64,000 nt of DNA from Acidobacteriota bacterium (GCA_031296115.1 JARLGI010000051.1:25917-89916), one strand, 5' to 3'. Shown: positions 9,953 through 19,032, counted from the first letter of the stretch. Notes: generated from the sequence alone by a model not told the origin. Numbers and translations are program-made.

Positions 9953-10722
9953 TGCTGGAAACCGTGGATCTGACCCTTACCCTGGATCGTGAGTCGTATG
10001 TCCGCGAAGTCACGCGGCGCCAGATTCAACTGCGGGAACTGGGATACCAGGTTTACGTGCAGAAGCGGCCGGTCATCATTGTCTTCGAAGGCTGGGATGC
10101 TTCGGGTAAAGGCGGCGCGATTAAGCGCATCACGGAAAAGCTTGACCCGCGCGGTTACGTCGTTTACCCCATCAGTTCACCTCACGGCGAAGACCGCACC
10201 CGTCATTACCTCTACCGTTTCTGGAGACGTCTGCCTGAGCGTGGACAGATCGCCATTTTCGATCGATCATGGTACGGCCGCGTGCTGGTAGAGCGAGTGG
10301 AGGGGTTCGCCACCGAAGCAGAGTGGAAGCGCGCGTACAAGGAGATTAACTCCTTCGAACGGCAACTGCGTGACTTTGGAGCCATCCTCGCGAAGTTCTG
10401 GATCCACGTTTCGCGCGAGGAACAGCTTCGCCGCTTCGAGGAGCGCAAGGCCATCGGGTACAAGGCGTGGAAGCTTACCGAGGAGGACTGGCGCAACCGC
10501 GAGAAGTGGGGCGCCTACGAGGAAGCGGTGGAACAGATGCTGGTCAAAACGAGCACCACCACCGCGCCCTGGACGCTCATCGAAGGTAACGACAAATATT
10601 GGGCGCGGACCAAGGTACTGGCTAAGGTCGTGAAAATTCTGTCGGCCGAAATGGGATACCAGCCGGCTGACCCGCTCCATCGGACTGCAGCAGCCAAACA
10701 ACCGCGAGACCGGAGAAGGTAG
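9952..10722 (+). CDS. Polyphosphate kinase 2 family protein, second of a tandem pair
   Basis: A 256-residue PPK2 protein with Walker A FEGWDASGKG at 45-54, the lid segment HGEDRTRHYLYRFWRR, the canonical Walker B FDRSWYGRVLVERVEGF, HVSREEQLRRFEER and IEGNDKYWARTKVL. All canonical residues are in place, unlike the His variant in the preceding paralogue. Start and stop overlap with the upstream gene (A of ATG is the last base of TGA), so the two are probably made together and may form one complex. It converges on glnA 57 bases away. Confidence 0.93.
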   Translation: MLETVDLTLTLDRESYVREVTRRQIQLRELGYQVYVQKRPVIIVFEGWDASGKGGAIKRITEKLDPRGYVVYPISSPHGEDRTRHYLYRFWRRLPERGQIAIFDRSWYGRVLVERVEGFATEAEWKRAYKEINSFERQLRDFGAILAKFWIHVSREEQLRRFEERKAIGYKAWKLTEEDWRNREKWGAYEEAVEQMLVKTSTTTAPWTLIEGNDKYWARTKVLAKVVKILSAEMGYQPADPLHRTAAAKQPRDRRR

Positions 10723-10779
10723 CCTCGGTCCCAGGGGGAGATTGCACCCTACGAAGTCGCGCCGCTTTTCTTCGCCGGT

Positions 10780-12210
10780 CTAAAACAAGTTCCACAAGAA
10801 CTGGTTGTAGACGTCATGGTGATACTGCACCTCCGGCGCTTTTACGAAGGTGCCCAGCAGCCGTGGACAGCGGTCGGCCGAGGCCTGCTTCAGGTCCGCA
10901 TAACGGCCCTTGACGTCCTCGCCTAGGATGCTGGTCGTCCACTTAGCTTTGCGAAAATCTTCGATCGCCGCATAGATGTTGTCGGGCAGATAGCGCTGCG
11001 CCTGGCGCAAGTTCTTGATTCTCGCCGTCTCGCCATCAAGTCCTGACTTGAATAGCGCATACATCACCATGTACGGATTCGCATCTGGGCTGACGGAACG
11101 AACTTCCACGCGCATACTCTTCTCGTTGCCGATAGGGATTCGAATCATCGAGCCACGGTCGACCGCCGAGGCCTTGATCTGGTTTGGCGCTTCAAAGTGC
11201 GGATCCAACCTTCGATAGGCATTCACACTGGCATTCAGCATCAGACACAGATCGTTGCCATGGGTCAGGTTCCGGTCCACGAACGACCAGCCCATTTTGC
11301 TCAGTTTCTCTTCGCCCTTGGCGTCCCAAAAGAGGTTTTTCCCGTTCTTGCTGATGGAAACGTTGGTGTGCATGCCGCTGCCGTTCACACCCACGACCGG
11401 TTTGGGCAGGAACGAAGCGGTGAAACCCATTCTGGTGGCCACCTGACGGCAGATCAGCTTGTAGAGCTGGATCTGGTCGGCGGCATTCACTACTTCCGAA
11501 TAGGAGTAATTGATCTCGAACTGCGAGGGCGCAACTTCAGGATGGTCCTTTTCATTCTGGAATCCCATGGCGCGCTGTACTTCGGCGGTCGTGTCGATGA
11601 AGGTGCGCAGCGGATCGCCCGGCAGGGAGTGGTAGTAGCCGCCCGTATTTACGTACTCGAACTTCCCGGTCTCGTGATAGTGGCGCTCGGCGTCGGACCC
11701 GCTGAAGAGAAAGCCTTCGATCTCATTGGCGGCGTTGAGCGTGTAACCCTCCCGCTTGAACAGCCCATCGGCATAGGTCTTGAGGATGCCACGAATGTCG
11801 GCGGCATACGGTGTTCCGCCCTTGTCGATGACGTCGCCAAATACCAGCACTTTGCCGGGACCGAAAACGTCAGCTGGGCCCCAATAGAACGATGGCCAGT
11901 CGATTCCCAACCTCAAATCGCTCTCGCGCTGGGCGGTAAAGCCTCGAATGGACGATCCATCGAAGGTCAAGTTGTCCCAGCTCTTCAGCAGGAACTTCTT
12001 GTCGTAATCAAGCATGTGCAGTCGGCCTTCAAGGTCGCTGAACAGCACGGTGACGGCCTTGATCCCCTTCTCGTCGGTTAGATACTTCAGGCGTTCCTCC
12101 TGAACTTTGCCCAGGGGAACGCGGTTCTTGCGCTGCTCTTTGGCTCGCAAATTCAGGTCTTCGAGCTCATCGTAGGAGAGCGCCAGGAAGTTACGCAGTT
12201 CAGTCGACAT
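10780..12210 (-). CDS. glnA: Glutamine synthetase (type I-like)
   Basis: ATP-dependent ligation of ammonia to glutamate. The 476-residue protein has the beta-grasp start (SDLEGRLHMLDYDKKFL), the FDGSSIRGF turn, the metal-binding ANEIEGFLF, VNGSGMHTNVSI and the substrate loop DRGSMIRIPI. The adenylylation loop NLYDLP of enterobacterial enzymes is absent: the aligned region reads LPDNIYAAIEDF. Control by adenylylation is therefore unlikely. AGGAG lies just upstream of the ATG. It stands alone between the PPK2 pair and a divergent epimerase gene. Confidence 0.95.
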   Translation of the reverse strand: MSTELRNFLALSYDELEDLNLRAKEQRKNRVPLGKVQEERLKYLTDEKGIKAVTVLFSDLEGRLHMLDYDKKFLLKSWDNLTFDGSSIRGFTAQRESDLRLGIDWPSFYWGPADVFGPGKVLVFGDVIDKGGTPYAADIRGILKTYADGLFKREGYTLNAANEIEGFLFSGSDAERHYHETGKFEYVNTGGYYHSLPGDPLRTFIDTTAEVQRAMGFQNEKDHPEVAPSQFEINYSYSEVVNAADQIQLYKLICRQVATRMGFTASFLPKPVVGVNGSGMHTNVSISKNGKNLFWDAKGEEKLSKMGWSFVDRNLTHGNDLCLMLNASVNAYRRLDPHFEAPNQIKASAVDRGSMIRIPIGNEKSMRVEVRSVSPDANPYMVMYALFKSGLDGETARIKNLRQAQRYLPDNIYAAIEDFRKAKWTTSILGEDVKGRYADLKQASADRCPRLLGTFVKAPEVQYHHDVYNQFLWNLF

Positions 12211-12426
12211 GAATTCTCCTCGGATAAATTCGGCCGGCTCCAGCCTTTAGTAATCGCAGCGGAACGGGACATTCGAGATTACAGGGTCGCTGCTTCCACC
12301 TGCCAATAAGAAAACCTAATCAGCCATATCAGCGAAATTTATGGACTGCAGGACACCCGAGCTTCGAAGCACGTCACACCATGCCCGCTCGAAGACTCGC
12401 GCTTACGCATGCTATTCTCACAGGTT

Positions 12427-13389
12427 ATGGCGCTTTATCTGGTGACGGGAGCCGCAGGCTTTATCGGTTCGAGCCTGGTGCGAGCTTTGCTGGCGACAGG
12501 CGAGCAAGTTCGCGGTCTCGACAACTTTGCCACGGGCAAACCCGAGAACCTTGCCGGGGTGGAATCGCAGATCGACTTCCGAGAGTCAGACATTCTCGAC
12601 CTCGATGCCCTGCATTCTGCTATGGAAAGCGTGGATTACGTGCTCCATCAGGCGGCCTTGGGCTCGGTACCACGCTCCATTGACGATCCCGTTCGCAGCA
12701 ACCGGGTCAACGTCGAGGGCACGTTGCAGGTGCTGGTAGCAGCCCGCGATGCCAAGGTCAAGCGCCTGGTATACGCCAGCTCGTCTTCGGTTTACGGCGA
12801 CACACCCACCCTGCCTAAGCGGGAAGACATGCCGCCCAATCCGATCTCTCCGTATTCGGTGTCCAAACTGGCCGCCGAACTCTACGCGGGGACCTTCTAT
12901 CGAGTCTATGGATTGCCTACGGTCTGCCTGCGTTACTTCAATATCTTCGGCCCGCGGCAGTTGTGGGATTCGCAGTATTCAGCGGTCCTTGCCAGGTTCA
13001 TCACCCGCATGTTGCGGGGGGAGTCCCCTACCATTTTTGGCGATGGCGAGCAGTCACGTGACTTCACGTATGTGGGGAGCGCAGTTTCCGCTAACCTTCT
13101 CGCCGCAACCGCTCCGGTCGGTGAAGTGGCGGGACGGGTCTTCAACATCGCCTCCGGAACCCGCATCTCGCTTAACCACGCGGTAACGGCGATGAAGGAA
13201 CTCACCGGATATGACGGCCCTATCCAATACGGTCCCGACCGCGCGGGAGACGTCAAGCACGCTTTGGCTGATATTACCCTCGCGAAACACCATCTGCGCT
13301 ATGCGCCGACGGTTTCCTTCGAGGAGGGTCTGAAGCGCACCGTAGCTTGGTATGTTGAGCACGCGCAAGCACAAACGGTCAAAGCGTAG
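12427..13389 (+). CDS. NAD-dependent nucleotide-sugar epimerase (UDP-GlcNAc/UDP-glucose 4-epimerase type)
   Basis: Extended short-chain dehydrogenase of 320 residues with the Rossmann motif GAAGFIGS at residues 8-15 and the catalytic YxxxK as PYSVSKLAAE. Ser/Thr residues precede it in YASSSSVYGD. The sequence RYFNIFGPRQ and the substrate-binding HQAALGSVPRSIDDP resemble WbpP/TviC-type UDP-GlcNAc 4-epimerases rather than GalE. ATG 12427 begins the conserved MALYLVTGAAG; an upstream ATG at 12409 is possible. No good ribosome-binding site is seen for either. Exact sugar is inferred. Confidence 0.88.
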   Translation: MALYLVTGAAGFIGSSLVRALLATGEQVRGLDNFATGKPENLAGVESQIDFRESDILDLDALHSAMESVDYVLHQAALGSVPRSIDDPVRSNRVNVEGTLQVLVAARDAKVKRLVYASSSSVYGDTPTLPKREDMPPNPISPYSVSKLAAELYAGTFYRVYGLPTVCLRYFNIFGPRQLWDSQYSAVLARFITRMLRGESPTIFGDGEQSRDFTYVGSAVSANLLAATAPVGEVAGRVFNIASGTRISLNHAVTAMKELTGYDGPIQYGPDRAGDVKHALADITLAKHHLRYAPTVSFEEGLKRTVAWYVEHAQAQTVKA

Positions 13390-13432
13390 TTTCTGCGGCC
13401 CCAATCACTCCCTTACTTCGTGATGCAGAGCG

Positions 13433-13756
13433 TCATTGTTCTTCCACTTCCGACCCCAACCAATCAAAGTATCTCTGGCTTCCGCCGCCGGGCGAAATCT
13501 CTACTCGCTCGGGAAGCTCATAAGGATGGAGCTCTTTGAAAGCTGCCTCCAGATGCGGGGCGTGCTCGGCGGTCGTCTTGATCATCAACAGGTATTCCTG
13601 CTCATTGTGGATCGACCCTTGCCAGCGATACACCGAACGTATCGGGCCGATGATGTTGACACACGCCGCCAGCCGTCGCTCCACCAGTTTTCCAGCCAGT
13701 TTTTTGGCGGCTTCTGCCAGACCCACGGTGGTAAATACAATGCGTGCATTTGTCAT
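13433..13756 (-). CDS. cutA: CutA-family divalent cation tolerance protein
   Basis: A 107-residue protein of normal CutA length, starting MTNARIVFTTVGLAEAAKKLA, with the family core ERRLAACVNI, IRSVYRWQGSI and LPERVEISPGGGSQRYFDWL. CutA proteins form ferredoxin-like trimers; the link to copper tolerance comes from E. coli and the molecular role is unresolved. The open frame extends further upstream, but homology starts at the ATG 13754-13756. It converges on the epimerase gene and is divergent from ftsB. Confidence 0.93.
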   Translation of the reverse strand: MTNARIVFTTVGLAEAAKKLAGKLVERRLAACVNIIGPIRSVYRWQGSIHNEQEYLLMIKTTAEHAPHLEAAFKELHPYELPERVEISPGGGSQRYFDWLGSEVEEQ

Positions 13757-13983
13757 GTCCGCTCCATTGTGAATGCCGGATTTCGACTGTAGCACTGTAC
13801 GCCTGCAGAGTCGCAGCCCACAGAATCTCCCGCCGTCATTTGTCAAACTTGGTTCCCCTTGCGACCTTTCGCCATACCTTCGCTTGACCGTAACAAGAGG
13901 TGGAAGTCCACTGGGAATGGCGCTAACTCCGACAAGATCTTGGGGCGCGCGGTGGCAACTGATATTCAAGTAGGGCTTCAAGG

Positions 13984-14355
13984 ATGGTTTCTATTCGTAT
14001 CGTCGGCGGCTGGTTGTATGCGACGCGTCGCGTTCTCGCGACGGTGTGCATTGGCCTGCTGGCTGTGGGCATCGGCTACAAAGTCGTCTTCGGCGCGAAT
14101 GGCATGAGGGTTTGGCAATCGAAACGCGCCGAGTACGAGAAGCTGCAACTGGACATTGAAAAGGAATCCGCCACTCACGAGCAGATTCGTCACCGCGTCG
14201 ATGGGCTGCAACGCGCCGACCCGACCTTCATCGAAAAAGTAGCGCGCGAGCAATTGGGCTACGTCAAGCCGGGAGAGACCGTCTTGTATGAGCAGGCACC
14301 TAAGCTTGCGCCCAAGCCTGCTGCTGCCGTTTCCGAGACACAGGCGCAAAAATAG
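13984..14355 (+). CDS. FtsB/DivIC-like septum formation initiator
   Basis: A 123-residue bitopic protein: a short cytoplasmic N-terminus, one membrane helix (about residues 18-36, VLATVCIGLLAVGIGYKVVF), a periplasmic coiled coil (about 45-80, KRAEYEKLQLDIEKESA) and the terminal FIEKVAREQLGYVKPGE motif typical of the FtsB/DivIC family. In that family the protein bridges FtsL and FtsQ in the divisome. The C-terminal Ala/Pro/Lys-rich tail is variable. No cell-division partners are nearby. Confidence 0.85.
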   Translation: MVSIRIVGGWLYATRRVLATVCIGLLAVGIGYKVVFGANGMRVWQSKRAEYEKLQLDIEKESATHEQIRHRVDGLQRADPTFIEKVAREQLGYVKPGETVLYEQAPKLAPKPAAAVSETQAQK

Positions 14356-14640
14356 ATTGCCTTTCCCCCGGCAGCAGGTCCTAGCTGTTACAAAATTCTT
14401 GCTTGAGTACTTTTCCCGCCCAAACTTGCTTTTCTGGAATAAACTGTTCGCGACACAATCCATGTGGGGGTCTGTGTCCGGACTAGCTAAGGGTGGATTT
14501 CTGCCGACGTACTGCGAGGGATAAGTGCTTCGGTCATTTCGGGTGGCTAACTGATCACCCGAGGTGCGATGGATCCATCCCCAAATCTGCGAAAATGACG
14601 GCCACCGCCCTGGCGGCCAGTTCCAAAAGGAGACTTTGCG

Positions 14641-14967
14641 ATGACCAAGAAAATGTGGTTGATAATCGGGCTCTACGTGTGCAGCATGACAGTTCTGGCG
14701 GCTGCGAAAGATTCCAGTTGGGCCGGCTGGGTAAGCGATTCGAAGTGCGGCGCTAAGGGCGCCAATGAGGCGCACGCTGCCTGCGCCAAGAAATGCATCG
14801 GCGCCGGCGAGAAGCCGGTCTTTGTGGCCGACAAAGACCAGAAAGTTTATAGCGTCGACAATCCTGACGCGCTCGCCGGACATGAAGGCCATCACGTACA
14901 GGTAACGGGTAAGATGGACGACAAAGGGATGCTGCACGTGGACAAGGTGACCATGCTCTCGCAGTAA
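14641..14967 (+). CDS. Small exported cysteine-containing protein of unknown function
   Basis: 108 residues starting at ATG 14641 with AAAGGAG upstream. A signal peptide (residues 1-22, MWLIIGLYVCSMTVLAA) precedes a mature part starting KDSSWAGWVSDSKCG. Three mature cysteines sit in SKCGAKGANEAHAACAKKC, followed by a small beta-rich domain (VYSVDNPDALAGHEGHHVQVTG) resembling OB-fold-type segments. I recognise the pattern from acidobacterial exported proteins but no function is known. The gene ends just before a strong intrinsic terminator, so it is probably monocistronic. Confidence 0.8.
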   Translation: MTKKMWLIIGLYVCSMTVLAAAKDSSWAGWVSDSKCGAKGANEAHAACAKKCIGAGEKPVFVADKDQKVYSVDNPDALAGHEGHHVQVTGKMDDKGMLHVDKVTMLSQ

Positions 14968-15030
14968 GGGTGGAACCGGCGGTGCAATGAACGATATGCA
15001 CTAAGGAAGTACTCGGTCCTTCGGAATTTC

Positions 15031-15057
15031 AGGGCGGCGAAGGCCGCCCTTTTCTTG
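15031..15057 (+). terminator. Intrinsic terminator after the small exported protein
   Basis: AGGGCGGC (15031-15038) pairs perfectly with GCCGCCCT (15043-15050) over a GAAG tetraloop, followed by TTTTCTT. This is a textbook rho-independent terminator on the plus strand. Confidence 0.9.
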
Positions 15058-15100
15058 TCACGCGGCGCTGGCCCTGGGCCTTTCGTAAAATAGAAGATTC

Positions 15101-15976
15101 ATGGCCCATTCCTTTCGTGTTCGTGTACTGTCTGGCCCTCCTTTCGCTGTCTTGATGTTTCTCGTAGCTTGCTCCCATCAACCGGCCCCCAAACGCTACG
15201 AGCTGCAAGGCCGCGTGGTGGCAGTCGACCGCAATGCTCGCGAGTTGACGATTGCGCACCAAGACATTCCCGGCCTGATGAAAGGCATGACCATGCCGTT
15301 CACCGTGAGCAAGAGCGCAGACTGGGTCTTCAACTCCATCGCGCCGGGCGATCGCATTCAGGCCACGCTTGTCCTCAGTGAGCATGCCGAGCTGCAGGAC
15401 ATCAGCTTTACCAAGGGCAGTGGTACCCAACAAGACGACGGCGAGTCCGCGCTGCGCATTCCCGAGCCTGGCGATGCAGTGCCCGATTTCACGCTGATTA
15501 ATCAGGATGGCCACGCTCTGCACTCGCAACAGTTTCGCGGTAAGCCGCTGCTGCTGACCTTCATCTACACGCGCTGTCCCTTCCCCGAATACTGTCCGCG
15601 TCTGAGCAACCAATTCGCCGGCGCACTGCGCCAGTTGCAGAAGGACCCGAAGTGGTTCGCCACGGCCCAGATGCTTAGCATCAGCATTGACCCGGAGAAC
15701 GACAAGTCGGCCATTCTGCGAACCTATGGCGAACGTTATGTCGGCCGAGTCGACCCCCAGTTCATGCACTGGCAGTTTGCATCGGGTTCTCCCGAACAGG
15801 TACGCCGGATAGCGAATTTCTTTGGGCTCGCCTACAACCAGAAAGACGAACAGATTGTGCACGGGTTGGTCACGGTTCTGATCGGCAAAGACGGAAAAGT
15901 GGTCAAGGTATACTCTGGAAACGACTGGAAGCCGGACCAGGTTGCAGCCGATTTCATGGCCGCCGCGGGAGTTTGA
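15101..15976 (+). CDS. Lipoprotein fusing a CusF-like copper-binding domain to a Sco1/SenC domain
   Basis: 291 residues. The N-terminus ends in a lipobox, LVAC, with the lipidated Cys at 24. Residues 33-110 resemble CusF/copper-binding beta-barrels (GRVVAVDRNARELTIAH, then MKGMTMPF with the Met pair at 63/65). Residues 125-291 are a thioredoxin-fold Sco domain (PDFTLINQDGHAL, LLTFIYTRC, SISIDPEND). The Sco copper cysteines are C159 and C165, spaced CX5C rather than the usual CX3C; the third ligand His is H254 (QIVHGLVT). Sco proteins deliver copper to the CuA site of cytochrome oxidase or act as thiol reductants. No oxidase genes are near. Confidence 0.9.
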   Translation: MAHSFRVRVLSGPPFAVLMFLVACSHQPAPKRYELQGRVVAVDRNARELTIAHQDIPGLMKGMTMPFTVSKSADWVFNSIAPGDRIQATLVLSEHAELQDISFTKGSGTQQDDGESALRIPEPGDAVPDFTLINQDGHALHSQQFRGKPLLLTFIYTRCPFPEYCPRLSNQFAGALRQLQKDPKWFATAQMLSISIDPENDKSAILRTYGERYVGRVDPQFMHWQFASGSPEQVRRIANFFGLAYNQKDEQIVHGLVTVLIGKDGKVVKVYSGNDWKPDQVAADFMAAAGV

Positions 15977-16038
15977 AGCGGACGTTGACCTGTCGCTTCC
16001 ACGAACAAACCCGCAATCTATATGAGCAAGGAGCATTC

Positions 16039-16482
16039 ATGGCACAAAGCACCGATGCAGTTGCGCGATTGAATGAACTAACCAAAGGCATCGACTACGT
16101 GATGCTGACCACGGTCCGCACTGACGGCACACTCCACAGTTGCCCGATGGCCACTCAAACGGCGGATGCGGACGGCGCCATCTGGTTTTTTTCCGGCAAT
16201 CATAGTGAAAAAGTCGAGGCCATCAAGACTGACCAGCGCGTGAATCTCGCCTATTCGGACGCCGCCAGTCAGCGCTACGTCTCGGTCACCGGCAACTGCG
16301 AACTGGTCCGCGATCACGTCAAAGCCAAGGAACTCTGGAACCCTGCCTACAAAGCCTGGTTTCCCAAGGGAATCGAGGACCCCAACCTCATCCTGCTGCG
16401 GGTCCTCATTCTCGAAGCGGAATACTGGGATGCGGCGCAAGGACACATGGTCAAGCTGACCGGATTCTCACCGCAGGGGTAA
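16039..16482 (+). CDS. PNPOx-like flavin-binding split-barrel protein (general stress protein 26 type)
   Basis: 147 residues from ATG 16039, chosen for AAGGAG 7 bases upstream. The split-barrel core shows VMLTTVRTDGTLHSCPMATQ, IWFFSGNHSEKVEAIKTDQRVNLAYSD and YVSVTGNCELV, typical of the pyridoxamine-phosphate-oxidase-like superfamily of small FMN/F420-binding proteins. In these proteins the catalytic role is usually unproved. It lies 62 bases downstream of the Sco fusion and could be co-transcribed. Confidence 0.85.
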   Translation: MAQSTDAVARLNELTKGIDYVMLTTVRTDGTLHSCPMATQTADADGAIWFFSGNHSEKVEAIKTDQRVNLAYSDAASQRYVSVTGNCELVRDHVKAKELWNPAYKAWFPKGIEDPNLILLRVLILEAEYWDAAQGHMVKLTGFSPQG

Positions 16483-16539
16483 GACCTGAGGCTGATGCCT
16501 GATAGCTAACATCTTTTCATTTTCTGCTATCTTTTTCCC

Positions 16540-17589
16540 GTGACCACCAACCAGCGCATCGCCGTCGTGCCCGGAGACGGCATCGGCAAAGAGGTCATTC
16601 CCAGCGCCCTCGACGTAATCCGCGCCAGTGGAGCGGCAGTAGAGTTCACCCTGTTCGACTGGGGCGCCGATCGCTACCTGGCGGACGGCACCACCATTCC
16701 ACCCGACGGCTTTCAGATGCTGGCGCGCGATTTTGACGCCATCTTCGTGGGTGCGCTCGGCGATCCACGTGTGCCCACCAATATCCATGCCAAGGAAATT
16801 CTGCTGGGGATGCGCTTCAAGATGGACCTCTACGCCAACGTGCGCCCGGTGCGACTGCTCGACGCGTCGCTGTGCCCGCTGAAGAACGTTGCGCCCGAAG
16901 ATGTGAATTTCACCGTCATCCGCGAGAACACCGAGGGTGTGTACATGGACATGGGCGGCAACCTCAAGTGCGGCACGCCGGACGAGGTCGCCACCCAGGA
17001 GGACATCAACACCCGCAAGGGCGTGGAGCGGGTCATTCGTTTCGCCTTCGAATACGCACGGGCCAATGGCCGCAAGAAGGTGTTGATGTCGGACAAGTCG
17101 AACGTCATGACCTTCGCCGGCGGCCTGTGGCAGCGCGTATTCAAAGCGGTTGCCAAGGAGTACGACGATATCCAGGCGCAACACATGTACGTGGACGCGC
17201 TCTGCCTGCAGATGGTGCGCGAACCGCGCTCGCTGGACGTGATCGTCACTAATAACATGTTTGGCGACATCGTCACCGACCTCGCCGCTGCACTCCAAGG
17301 CGGCCTCGGCATGGCCGCCAGCGGTAACATTCATCCTGGGCGGACATCGATGTTCGAACCTGTACACGGCTCGGCGCCGCCGATTGCTGGCAAGAATATC
17401 GCCAACCCTGTGGGATCGATTCTCACCGCAGCAATGATGCTGGCGCATCTCGGACTGAACGCCGAAGCCCAGAAGATCGAGAGTGCCGTGCTCGCTGCCG
17501 TGCGCGAACGGAAGACGACGGTGGATGTCGGCAGCTCGCTGGGCACGCGCGAGTGCGCTACATGGATTGCTGAGACAGTGGCCAGGTAG
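16540..17589 (+). CDS. Isopropylmalate/isocitrate-type beta-decarboxylating dehydrogenase
   Basis: 349 residues with VVPGDGIGKEV at the start, the substrate-recognition helix ILLGMRFKMDLYANVRPV, the catalytic RENTEGVY, Lys in KKVLMSDKSNVM and Asp in NMFGDIVTDLAA, then the NAD-binding HGSAPPIAGKNIANP. It oxidises and decarboxylates a 3-substituted malate. The NVRP helix is closest to 3-isopropylmalate dehydrogenase (LeuB), but homoisocitrate, isocitrate or tartrate use cannot be excluded. The start is a GTG without an obvious ribosome-binding site. No leuA/C/D genes are present, while an ArgD-type aminotransferase follows on the other strand. Confidence 0.88.
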   Translation: MTTNQRIAVVPGDGIGKEVIPSALDVIRASGAAVEFTLFDWGADRYLADGTTIPPDGFQMLARDFDAIFVGALGDPRVPTNIHAKEILLGMRFKMDLYANVRPVRLLDASLCPLKNVAPEDVNFTVIRENTEGVYMDMGGNLKCGTPDEVATQEDINTRKGVERVIRFAFEYARANGRKKVLMSDKSNVMTFAGGLWQRVFKAVAKEYDDIQAQHMYVDALCLQMVREPRSLDVIVTNNMFGDIVTDLAAALQGGLGMAASGNIHPGRTSMFEPVHGSAPPIAGKNIANPVGSILTAAMMLAHLGLNAEAQKIESAVLAAVRERKTTVDVGSSLGTRECATWIAETVAR

Positions 17590-17820
17590 CTGCAATCGCC
17601 CTGCTATAACCCTCTTGCCATGTCAGCGACCGATAACTATTCGTTCAATACCCCATCTCCCCCATTGGTCTCTTGTAAAATCATTGGCTTACGCAGCATT
17701 ATCTCTGTAAAGTATTCATATTAAGCACTTTATTCGTATCTTATTGACCTGCAAACGGTTATTGTACAAATGCTCAGCCATGGCGGCGGACTTCTTTGCA
17801 CCCAAAAATTATTCACTTAG

Positions 17821-19032
17821 TTACCCATTAGTTTGCTTCTGCGCATCGCGCAGCAGCTTACGCAGAATCCGCACCGCGCTTTCCACATGCTTCTCCTGCA
17901 GCAGGAACGGCGGCAGGAAACGCAGCACGGTGTCCTGGGTGACGTTAATCAGCAGGCGGTTGGCGTCGGCGCCTTCGAGGATGGGCTTGCCCGGAACACT
18001 TAGCTGCAACGCCTGGATGGCGCCGACGCCACGGGCCTCGACGGCGATTTCGAACGTCTCCACCAACTCCTGCAACTTTTGCGTGAAGTAAGCCCCGACG
18101 CGCCGTACCTGCTCCAGCAGATTCTCGTCCTCCAGGATCGCCAGGTACTCCAGTGCCACGCGGCACGCCAGCGGGCCGCCGCCAAAGGTGGTGCCATGTT
18201 TGCCGGGCGTAATGTGCTGCGCGAAGTGATCGCGCGCGAGAAACGAGCCCATGGGAAGGCCGACCGCCATCGGCTTGGCAATACAGACCACGTCGGGCGT
18301 GACGCCAAAGTGTTGGAAGGCGAAGAGCTGCCCGGTGCGTCCCATGCCGCATTGGATTTCGTCGAAGATGAGCGCCGCCTGGTTCTGGTCGGCGGCCGCA
18401 CGGCAGGCTCGTAGAAACTCCGGCGACGACTCCTGGATACCGCCTTCGCCTTGGATAGGCTCCAGCACGATGGCACAGACGCTTCCGTCCATCGCAGCGT
18501 GGAGCGCCTGGATGTCGTTGCGTGGCACAAAGCGCACACCCTCCAACATGGGGTCGAAGTCCCTGCGGTACTTGGCCTGGCCGGTAAGGGCGAGAGCGCC
18601 CATGGTGCGTCCGTGGAACGAGTTGTCGAGCGCGACGACGATGCACTTCTCCGCCCCGCCCACGGCGTGGCCGGCGGCGCGCACCAGCTTGAGCGCGCCC
18701 TCGATGGCCTCGGCACCGCTGTTGGAGAAGAACGCGCGGTCCAGGCCGGACTTGGTGCAGAGCTTCTCGGCCAGCAGTCCCTGGTACTCGTTGTAATAGA
18801 GATTGGAGACGTGGATGACCTTCGCCACCTGCTCGCGGATGACCTTCACGATGCGCGGGTGCGCGTGGCCCAGCGCGTTCACGCCCAGGCCGGAAAGGAG
18901 GTCGAGGTAGCGCTTGCCCTCGACGTCGTAAAGGTAAACGCCTTTGCCGCGCGCGATGGCGATGGGGTAGCGCGCGTAGGTGTTTAGCAGATATTTCTGT
19001 TCGCGATCGACGATTTCTTGATACAAAGACAC
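17821..19032 (-). CDS. argD: Acetylornithine/ornithine-type class III aminotransferase
   Basis: PLP aminotransferase of 403 residues. Conserved segments are YLDLLSGLGVNALGHAHP, FSNSGAEAIEGALKL, the PLP-lysine region LIFDEIQCGMGRTGQLFAF followed by CIAKPMAVGLPMG, and HGTTFGGGPLACR. These match ArgD-like enzymes that transaminate acetylornithine or related omega-amines. The open frame extends upstream, but a GTG at 19030-19032 preceded by GAGG begins the family-like VSLYQEIVDREQKYLLNTYARYP; the TTYARYP-type start is typical. Substrate specificity is inferred. Confidence 0.9.
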   Translation of the reverse strand: MSLYQEIVDREQKYLLNTYARYPIAIARGKGVYLYDVEGKRYLDLLSGLGVNALGHAHPRIVKVIREQVAKVIHVSNLYYNEYQGLLAEKLCTKSGLDRAFFSNSGAEAIEGALKLVRAAGHAVGGAEKCIVVALDNSFHGRTMGALALTGQAKYRRDFDPMLEGVRFVPRNDIQALHAAMDGSVCAIVLEPIQGEGGIQESSPEFLRACRAAADQNQAALIFDEIQCGMGRTGQLFAFQHFGVTPDVVCIAKPMAVGLPMGSFLARDHFAQHITPGKHGTTFGGGPLACRVALEYLAILEDENLLEQVRRVGAYFTQKLQELVETFEIAVEARGVGAIQALQLSVPGKPILEGADANRLLINVTQDTVLRFLPPFLLQEKHVESAVRILRKLLRDAQKQTNG

